From contig CAJUNQ010000075.1 in assembly GCA_910587835.1 (NCBI GenBank), forward strand, positions 1 to 36,760: a stretch of DNA of 36,760 nt, given 5' to 3'. A program made the position numbers and the translations under genes. This stretch comes from an uncultured Oscillospiraceae bacterium. Its GTDB lineage: Bacteria > Bacillota > Clostridia > Oscillospirales > Acutalibacteraceae. Every line of letters starts with the position of its first letter. Within the stretch, counting starts at the first letter, position 1. Of this stretch, positions 31,902 through 36,760 are shown one piece after another. Under the pieces are notes generated by a model, which searched no databases, was not told the DNA's origin, and saw nothing but the letters and a program-made list of their open reading frames with translations.

Positions 31902-33122
31902 ATGAAGATGATGAAAAAGCCATGGTCCACACTGGGAGAGGGTGGACGGCAGGCGCTGGTTCTGGTGGGGGTTAACGGTGTGTTCTGGTTTGCCTGGGCC
32001 TTTGGCTGCTATCAGACCGTCTATCTCCAAAGCGTAGGGTTTTCGGCCTCCACCCTTGGACTGCTCAACGCCATCTCCTCGGCGGTGGGCATTGCCTCTG
32101 TCACCTTCTGGGGCATGGTCAGCGACCGCACCGGCTCTCTGCGCAGGGTGCTGACCATGGTGCTGGCAGGCGGCGCCCTGCTTTATGCCGGGATACCCCT
32201 GATTCCCACCAGCCTGAAGCTCTCGCACCTGCTGCTGCTGTGCCTGGTGCCGGCAATCAACTTCTTCCGCGCCTCCATGTCCCCCTATGCGGAGAATCTT
32301 TTGGTGCGCAACTGTAATGAGCTGAGGCTGAACTTTGGCGCGCTGCGGAGCATGGGCTCTTTTCTGTTCACTGTGGGCAGCCTGATTATTGCCGCCTGGC
32401 TGCCCAGCCTGGGGGTGGCCAACACCTTTTGGGTGACAGGGCTGTTTATGATCATCCCCATTGCGTTTACTCAGCTTGCCCGGGAGCCCAACGCCCTGCC
32501 TGTCCGGCGTGAGGGAGGGAAAAAGGAGAAAGGCTCTCTGGCTTTGGGCGAGCTTTTTCAGAACCGGGCCTACATGGTTTTTCTGGGCTTTGGGTTTCTG
32601 TTCTACATTGCAGCGGCCTGCGAGGGAAATTTCATTACCTACTTTATGGAGAGCATTGGGGTGAGCGCGGAGCGCTACGGAGTGATTCTGGCCTACCGGG
32701 CCCTGCTGGAGATTCCCTTTTTGCTGTTGATGGTCCGGCTGCGCAAGCGGTTTTCTCTGAAGTTCATGATTATGGGCTCTGCGGTGCTTATGGCGGTAGA
32801 GGGCCTGGGCTTTGGTTTTTTTGCCCATTCCCTGCCCACCATGCTGCTGTTCTGCACCTTTTTCGGGCTGGGGAACGGGCTGTTTCTGGGCTCCTCCCTC
32901 AACTATGTGTATGAGCTGGCCCCTGCCAACCTGAAAGCCAGCGCCCAGGCCTTTTTTACCTCAGTGGCCTCGGTGGCGGGTATTTTGGGCAACCTGCTGG
33001 GAGGCGTGCTGTTTGACGCCATTGGGGCCAAGCCCTTTTACCTCACTGTCAGCGGGCTTTACCTGCTGAGCTTTGGGGTGTTCGCTCTTTCCTCCATAAA
33101 CCGGAAGAAAGCCGAAGGATAG
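31902..33122 (+). CDS. MFS transporter (MFS_1-like / LacY-type)
   Basis: A 406-residue permease with about 12 membrane helices. Helix 1 is GVNGVFWFAWAFGCYQTVYL. The loop 2-3 motif A is GMVSDRTGSLRRVL, and the symmetric loop 8-9 has VRLRKRFSLKF. A central cytosolic loop rich in Lys/Glu (around REGGKKEKGS) splits the two six-helix halves. It resembles the proton-coupled sugar/nucleoside/phenylpropionate group, but the substrate is unknown. AAGGAG lies 13 bases before the ATG at 31902; a second ATG at 31908 is too close to decide. It stands alone after its own promoter. Confidence 0.88.
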   Translation: MKMMKKPWSTLGEGGRQALVLVGVNGVFWFAWAFGCYQTVYLQSVGFSASTLGLLNAISSAVGIASVTFWGMVSDRTGSLRRVLTMVLAGGALLYAGIPLIPTSLKLSHLLLLCLVPAINFFRASMSPYAENLLVRNCNELRLNFGALRSMGSFLFTVGSLIIAAWLPSLGVANTFWVTGLFMIIPIAFTQLAREPNALPVRREGGKKEKGSLALGELFQNRAYMVFLGFGFLFYIAAACEGNFITYFMESIGVSAERYGVILAYRALLEIPFLLLMVRLRKRFSLKFMIMGSAVLMAVEGLGFGFFAHSLPTMLLFCTFFGLGNGLFLGSSLNYVYELAPANLKASAQAFFTSVASVAGILGNLLGGVLFDAIGAKPFYLTVSGLYLLSFGVFALSSINRKKAEG

Positions 33123-33192
33123 GCTTGAACACTCGGTCAGCGTTCTGTGAAAAAATAGGATAATATCTGCCTTTGATTCAGGGAGGAAATAG

Positions 33193-33237
33193 ATGGATAT
33201 TTTGCACTTTGAAAAAAGCATGTCAAGAAAGCAATGA
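33193..33237 (+). CDS. 14-codon open frame overlapping the GNAT pseudogene start
   Basis: ATG at 33193 with a perfect GGGAGG site, encoding MDILHFEKSMSRKQ and ending in TGA that overlaps the pseudogene ATG (ATGA). It could be a leader peptide, the fused remains of a deleted gene, or a chance frame. Its good ribosome site is the only evidence for translation. Confidence 0.3.
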   Translation: MDILHFEKSMSRKQ

Positions 33238-34287
33238 AAATCGCCCTTGCAAACTACAATGATGAGAGACAGTATGGGAAAGACCTGCCAGAAGTGTGTG
33301 ATGTTCCTGATTTAACCGGTTTCGCTGAAAACGGTTTGGACGTTGCTACCTTTGAAAAGGAACAGATGATAGGGTTTTTATGCTGCTGCGCGCCCTTTGA
33401 CAATGTATTTCGTGCCACGGATGTGAGAGGGGTTTTTCTCCCATGGGCGCCAACGGGGCCATAGAAGAAAACCGCTCTAAAATTTATGCGTCCATGTATC
33501 AGGCGGCAGGGGAAAAGTGGGTAAAGGCCGGGGCAGTTTCCCACGCGATCTGCCTGTATGCCCATGACGAAGAGCTTCACACGCAGTTTTTTCGTTATGG
33601 TTTTGGTTTGCGCTGTTTAGGGCTCGTTTGAAAAATCGAAAACACCGTCTTTTTGGCCCAAAGCAGTCGCTTTCTGCGTCGAAAATCCTCGTAATACGCA
33701 AGTATTACTTGCGGTTTTCTCCTTGAAATCGCCTCCTTTGGACCAAAAATCCGGCATTTCCTCTATTTTCAAACAAGCCCTAGACGCTGTTCGCCCAATG
33801 GAGCAGATAGACTGCGGACCCTGTGCAGGCTATGATTTTGCCGAGTTGGAGGAATGTCACCTTATTTATCCTCTTCATCTGGCATTGTACCGCCACTATT
33901 GTGAAAGTCCTTTCGCAGGCCCGAAACGCAGGAGGAGCTGACTGCCTCCTTCGTGCAGGAGGGAGAACGCTATTTTGTGGCAAAGCAGAAGGGAAAAATA
34001 TGCGCTTTTTTGAAAATCTCCGCCTTTGGCGAGACCTTTGTGGCGGAGGGCAGTACATACCGGCATATCACAGGCGCATACTGCCTGCCAGAGCACAGGG
34101 GCAAGGGGCTGTATCAAAATTTACTGAATTATGCTATATCTGTGTTGAAAGGAGAAGGCTATATCCAGCTTGGAGTGGACTTTGATAGCTTCAATCCAAC
34201 TGGGGATTCTGGCTGAAATATTTCTAAGCTTACACCAACAGCGTTGTACGAAGAATTGACGAGCGGATTACAGAGTTGAAATCATAA
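33234..34287 (+). pseudogene. GNAT-family N-acetyltransferase, multiply disrupted
   Basis: Joining the frames gives one protein of about 295 residues with two GNAT-like halves. The N-half runs from YNDERQYGKDLPEVCDVPDL to MIGFLCCCAPFDNVF, and the C-half has HITGAYCLPEHRGKGLYQNLL, the CoA-binding motif. Lesions in order: a frameshift in the T-run at 33433-33438; insertion of the hairpin element at 33618-33782, whose exact removal restores the frame (RCLDAVRPMEQ); a frameshift near 33914; loss of a base near 34200 (NPT-WGFW); and a stop at 34225-34227 before the final SVVRRIDERI. It is a decayed gene and probably gives no product. The family was recognised from the reconstructed sequence. Confidence 0.85.
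33618..33782. mobile_element. Complete TA-flanked hairpin MITE inserted in the GNAT pseudogene
   Basis: 165 bases including TA at both ends. The ends TAGGGCTCGTTTGAAAA and its near-exact inverse TTTTCAAACAAGCCCTA form 17-base terminal inverted repeats with one mismatch. The inside also pairs: the TTTTTGGCCCAAAG region (about 33650-33663) with CTTTGGACCAAAAA (about 33735-33748), and GTAATAC (33691-33697) with GTATTAC (33702-33708) around GCAA. There is no coding capacity. A TA target duplication is the mark of IS630/Tc1-mariner-type transposition. A second copy lies at 1-140. Confidence 0.88.
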
Positions 34288-34442
34288 AATCACTTTACTT
34301 GTCATTGTTCATCCGTGGCGGGGAGAAATGGATTGATATTTTTGTCTGACTGCGCCATGGAAAAACTACTAAAGAAAGTGCAGTCCCGGGGTTGGAATGG
34401 ACAAAAGAGAACAGCCAAAGACAGGAAGTCTCGCAAAAAAGA

Positions 34443-34451
34443 TGCTATAAT
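34443..34451 (+). promoter_or_regulatory. Extended -10 element before the AraC-type regulator
   Basis: TGCTATAAT, with no good -35 at 16-18 bases, 26 bases before the ATG at 34477. A weak basal promoter of this type is compatible with autoregulation. Confidence 0.5.
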
Positions 34452-34476
34452 GATATCACGTCAGGAGGTGAAGGGA

Positions 34477-35364
34477 ATGGATTGGTTGAGCAGTCTGCGG
34501 GGGGCTATCGACTATATGGAGGAGCATATGCAGGAGCCCATAGGGCCCGAGGAGGTAGCCAGGGCAGTGCATCTGTCCCAGTTCTACCTGCAAAAGGGGT
34601 TTCAGATTATCACCGGCTGCAGCCTGGGTGAGTATATGCGAAACCGCCGCCTGTATCTGGCCGCGTTGGATCTGCTGGCAGGAGAGGAGAAGATTATTGA
34701 CATAGCCTACAAATATTGCTACCAGACCCCGGAAAGCTTTGCAAAGGCTTTTGCCAGATTTCACGGCTTTCCCCCTTCCCGGATCAAGAGGGAACACCTG
34801 TCCATTCGCCCATACCTGCCGTTTAAAATCAAAATAACAATACAGGGAGGAAAAAACGTGGATTACATCATTGAAAAAATGGACAGCTTTAAGGTCATCG
34901 GTTTTCAGCAGGAGATCCCTATGGAGAGAGGCTATGAGCTGTGCCCCAGGTTCTGGGACAAGGTGAAGGAGGACTATATGGGGGCCCTCTGCCAGGGGAA
35001 AAAAGCGGAGAATGCTGTGGAGCGGGCTGTGAAGGAGTGCTGCATCGGACTGTTTGGCGTGTGCCTGGATGACGAGAAAAACCCGGGAGCCTTCACTTAT
35101 ATGATTGCCGGACACTATGACGGCCGTCCGGTGCCGGATGGGCTGGCAGTCAGGGAGATTCCTGCCGCGACCTGGGCCAAGTTCCGGGCCCAGGGGCCGC
35201 TGCCGGGCTCGCTGCAGACCCTCAACTCCCAGATTTTCCAGGAGTGGCTGCCGGGCAATGAGCAGTATGAGCTGGCGTTCCCTGTCAATGTGGAGGTGTA
35301 CCCCAGCAGCGAGATGGGGCCGGACTATGAGTGCTTTATCTGGCTGCCGGTCGTAGAGAAGTAG
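34477..35364 (+). CDS. AraC-family regulator with GyrI-like effector-binding domain
   Basis: A 295-residue regulator. Residues 1-110 hold the double helix-turn-helix AraC domain (MQEPIGPEEVARAVHLSQFY, then IIDIAYKYCYQTPESFAKAFARFHGFPP). Residues about 133-295 form a GyrI-like / AraC-effector-binding domain (DSFKVIGFQQEIPM to YECFIWLPVVEK) that in relatives binds small hydrophobic molecules. Such proteins often control multidrug efflux or stress genes, but no obvious target lies next to it. I start at the ATG at 34477 with GGAGGTG upstream; upstream in-frame ATGs lack conservation and sites. A terminator follows at 35483. Confidence 0.9.
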   Translation: MDWLSSLRGAIDYMEEHMQEPIGPEEVARAVHLSQFYLQKGFQIITGCSLGEYMRNRRLYLAALDLLAGEEKIIDIAYKYCYQTPESFAKAFARFHGFPPSRIKREHLSIRPYLPFKIKITIQGGKNVDYIIEKMDSFKVIGFQQEIPMERGYELCPRFWDKVKEDYMGALCQGKKAENAVERAVKECCIGLFGVCLDDEKNPGAFTYMIAGHYDGRPVPDGLAVREIPAATWAKFRAQGPLPGSLQTLNSQIFQEWLPGNEQYELAFPVNVEVYPSSEMGPDYECFIWLPVVEK

Positions 35365-35482
35365 AGTAAAGACTTAGGGAGCGGTAAAGGCTTCTCTGAT
35401 CATCGGCAGGAGGGAGGAGCCTGGCTTCACCCCGCCTGAGGACTGGGAGAAGCGATGTGTAGCCCCCCATAGCAAGAATAGG

Positions 35483-35524
35483 AAAAGGAGCTCCCCACCA
35501 GAAAGCGGCGGGAGCTCCTTTTTT
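35483..35524. terminator. Terminator after the AraC-type regulator
   Basis: A 13-base perfect stem AAAAGGAGCTCCC (35483-35495) with GGGAGCTCCTTTT (35510-35522), then TT. The rest of the 356-base gap 35365-35720 shows no gene or recognised RNA. Confidence 0.88.
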
Positions 35525-35720
35525 GTCACCTAAGACATGTGGCGTGAGGCAAAGCCTGTCTTCTGTCAGAAAGGAAAGAAGTGAAGAAGGAGCACAGGAG
35601 GAAGATTGTCACTGACAACTGTTTTGACCCGGCCAGTCGAAAGCCAGACTGCCGTTAGACAAAAGCGGCTGTCACCCATGCGCTGTCTTCATTCTATCCA
35701 GAAACAGAAATTGCCGATGG

Positions 35721-36422
35721 CTAAATAGCAAAGTTGTGGGCGCCAATGACAGCCACCACCTGCCGGGACCAAATCCACTTATTGGTTGTCTTGGCGGGAT
35801 TGTAATAGTAGATTGCCCCGCCGGTGGGGTCGCTGCCATTGATGGACTCCCGGGCGGCTGTGTAGGCAGAGTCCGCCACCGGCGCGTTAATCCCGCCGTC
35901 GTAGAGACAGGAAAAGGCCCCCTGCTGGTAAATGACCCCGGAAAGAGTGTTGGGGAAGGAGGGGTGAGCGATGCGGTTCATAATCACCGCGCCCACCGCC
36001 ACCTGGCCCTGATAGGGCTCGCCCCGGGCCTCGGCAGAGATAATCTTGGCCAGCAGCTGCAGGTCGCTCTCCGAGAAGCCGCCATAGCCGCCGCCTCCCG
36101 AGCCGCCGCCGCCAGTAAGGCCAAGAGCTTCCAGAGTCTTGGGGCCAACGATGCCATCGTCAGAAAGGCCCCTGTCCCGCTGAAAAGCAATGACCGCATT
36201 TTTTGTGCGGGTACCGTAAATACCGTCGGCAGCGCCCGGCTCATAGCCCAGCTCCTGCAAACGCTGCTGAATCTGGGTTACCTCACTGCCGGTAGAGCCG
36301 TATTTTGACAGAGCCCGAGCGCCGCCGCTGTCCAGCAGCATGACAATAATCAGAATGTTGACCAGGCAGACAACCGCAACACGCCAGGCAAAGAGAAGTG
36401 CTTTTTTCCGTTCCGCTCTCAT
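35721..36422 (-). CDS. sleB: Spore cortex-lytic enzyme / cell wall hydrolase SleB-like
   Basis: A 233-residue exported hydrolase acting on muramic-lactam peptidoglycan of the spore cortex. Order: N-terminal membrane anchor or uncleaved signal (about 12-31), peptidoglycan-binding PG_binding_1 repeat (about 42-100, STGSEVTQIQQRLQELGYE to GIVGPKTLEALGL), a Gly-rich linker (103-115), and the SleB/CwlJ Hydrolase_2 domain (about 118-233) with the proposed catalytic Glu131 in SAEARGE. It implies a spore-forming organism or lineage. GGGG lies about ten bases before the ATG. No ypeB partner is visible in the window. Confidence 0.9.
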   Translation of the reverse strand: MRAERKKALLFAWRVAVVCLVNILIIVMLLDSGGARALSKYGSTGSEVTQIQQRLQELGYEPGAADGIYGTRTKNAVIAFQRDRGLSDDGIVGPKTLEALGLTGGGGSGGGGYGGFSESDLQLLAKIISAEARGEPYQGQVAVGAVIMNRIAHPSFPNTLSGVIYQQGAFSCLYDGGINAPVADSAYTAARESINGSDPTGGAIYYYNPAKTTNKWIWSRQVVAVIGAHNFAI

Positions 36423-36445
36423 GGCAAACGCCCCTTTCTCTATCC

Positions 36446-36473
36446 ATTATATGGTGGACGAGCTGGAGTATGC
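36446..36473 (-). promoter_or_regulatory. Possible sporulation (sigma-G-like) promoter of sleB
   Basis: On the minus strand: GCATA (36469-36473), then about 15 bases, then CATATAAT (36446-36453). It roughly fits the forespore sigma-G pattern (GMATR / CATNNTA), but spacing is short and one base is off; a plain sigma-A -10 is also possible. Confidence 0.35.
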
Positions 36474-36575
36474 CTGGGAATTCCAGGAATCGAACCCATA
36501 TATTGTGAAATAGATTAGAGAAAAATGCAATATATAGAACAGAAGGAAAAAGATGAAAAAAATTGAAAAAAGGTG

Positions 36576-36604
36576 TTGACATCTGCGGCTGTCTGTGATA
36601 ATAT
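36576..36604 (+). promoter_or_regulatory. Tandem strong promoter P1 (probable rRNA operon)
   Basis: TTGACA (36576-36581), 17 bases, TAATAT (36599-36604), preceded by A-rich tracts (about 36510-36570) that look like an UP element. The -10 lies inside the perfect palindrome GATAATATTATC (36597-36608). Confidence 0.85.
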
Positions 36605-36612
36605 TATCGAGC

Positions 36613-36665
36613 GCTCAAGAGAGCCCCCAAGCGCAAGCGAGGGCCGACTGAAAAAAGTCGAAAAA
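36613..36665 (+). repeat. Hairpin-bearing leader repeat, copy 1 (after P1)
   Basis: GCTC-AAGA-GAGC, GCCCCCAAGCGCAAGCGAGGGC and CGACT-GAAAAA-AGTCG form consecutive short stems. The module recurs at 36710-36760 after P2 with small, mostly pairing-neutral changes. It resembles the antitermination leader of an rRNA transcript. Confidence 0.75.
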
Positions 36666-36671
36666 AAGGAC

Positions 36672-36700
36672 TTGACAAATCAAACCGAGTGTGGTAAGAT
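36672..36700 (+). promoter_or_regulatory. Tandem strong promoter P2 (probable rRNA operon)
   Basis: TTGACA (36672-36677), 17 bases, TAAGAT (36695-36700), 96 bases after P1. Its leader repeats the P1 leader. Confidence 0.85.
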
Positions 36701-36709
36701 AGTCAGGCT

Positions 36710-36760
36710 GCTCGAAAGAGCCCCAAGCGCAAGCGCGGGTCGGCTGAAAAAAGTCGAAAA
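36710..36760 (+). repeat. Hairpin-bearing leader repeat, copy 2 (after P2), runs off the window
   Basis: GCTC-GAAA-GAGC, CCCCAAGCGCAAGCGCGGG and CGGCT-GAAAAA-AGTCG. It matches copy 1 over its whole length and is cut by the window end. A 16S rRNA gene would be expected further right. Confidence 0.75.

Noticed and set aside
36476..36510. A tRNA T-loop-like GGGTTCGATTCC on the minus strand upstream of sleB
   Set aside because: The flanking bases do not pair as a T-stem and no acceptor, D or anticodon arm is present. At most it is a tRNA scrap.
1..36760. CRISPR arrays, prophage genes or complete insertion sequences
   Set aside because: No regularly spaced repeats, cas genes, phage genes or transposase genes were seen in either strand.

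Overview
The window is the replication-origin neighbourhood of a GC-rich, spore-forming Firmicute, most like the Oscillospiraceae-type gut Clostridia. I infer this from four things: the dnaA-dnaN-S4-recF-remB-gyrB-gyrA and rpmH-rnpA-yidD-yidC-jag-mnmE-mnmG-rsmG-noc-soj-parB order, the low-GC-Gram-positive style promoters and GGAGG ribosome sites, a SleB-type spore cortex hydrolase, and the codon use. No species can be named from sequence alone.

Left edge (1-1950): most of a miniature hairpin transposon, then a probably 5'-truncated hypothetical gene, a Nudix hydrolase and a lipoprotein, closed by a strong bidirectional terminator. Left replichore (2025-13062, minus strand): gyrA, gyrB, a zinc-ribbon membrane protein, remB, recF, an S4-domain protein, dnaN and dnaA. 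The dnaA-dnaN gap holds a convincing oriC: DnaA boxes, a short GC spacer, a run of DnaA-trio-like triplets and an AT-rich unwinding region. A hairpin-rich non-coding island lies between recF and the S4 gene.

Right replichore (13277-28420, plus strand): a PadR regulator with two tandem HAAS-type membrane proteins (the first frameshifted) sits between dnaA and rpmH, where these two usually lie next to each other. Then come rpmH, rnpA, yidD, yidC, jag, mnmE, mnmG, rsmG, a GNAT gene, noc, soj, parB, serS and a small membrane protein. Two identical parS-like sites (inside mnmG and just upstream of soj) and one Noc-site-like palindrome (upstream of rpmH) fit the Noc/Soj/ParB proteins encoded here. 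They link origin firing, chromosome segregation and division-site control.

Right part (28466-36760): a VOC-fold protein, a lipoprotein, tRNA-Met and tRNA-Glu, and guaB on the minus strand; an MFS transporter; a GNAT acetyltransferase pseudogene with several lesions, one being a full copy of the same miniature transposon inserted at a TA; an AraC/GyrI-type regulator; and sleB on the minus strand. The window ends in two tandem strong promoters, each followed by the same hairpin-bearing leader, most likely the start of a ribosomal RNA operon.

The most unusual items are the TA-targeted hairpin MITE with co-varying arms, the oriC with DnaA-trios downstream of dnaA, the HAAS/PadR insertion at the dnaA-rpmH junction, the hairpin island, and the duplicated promoter-leader module at the right edge.
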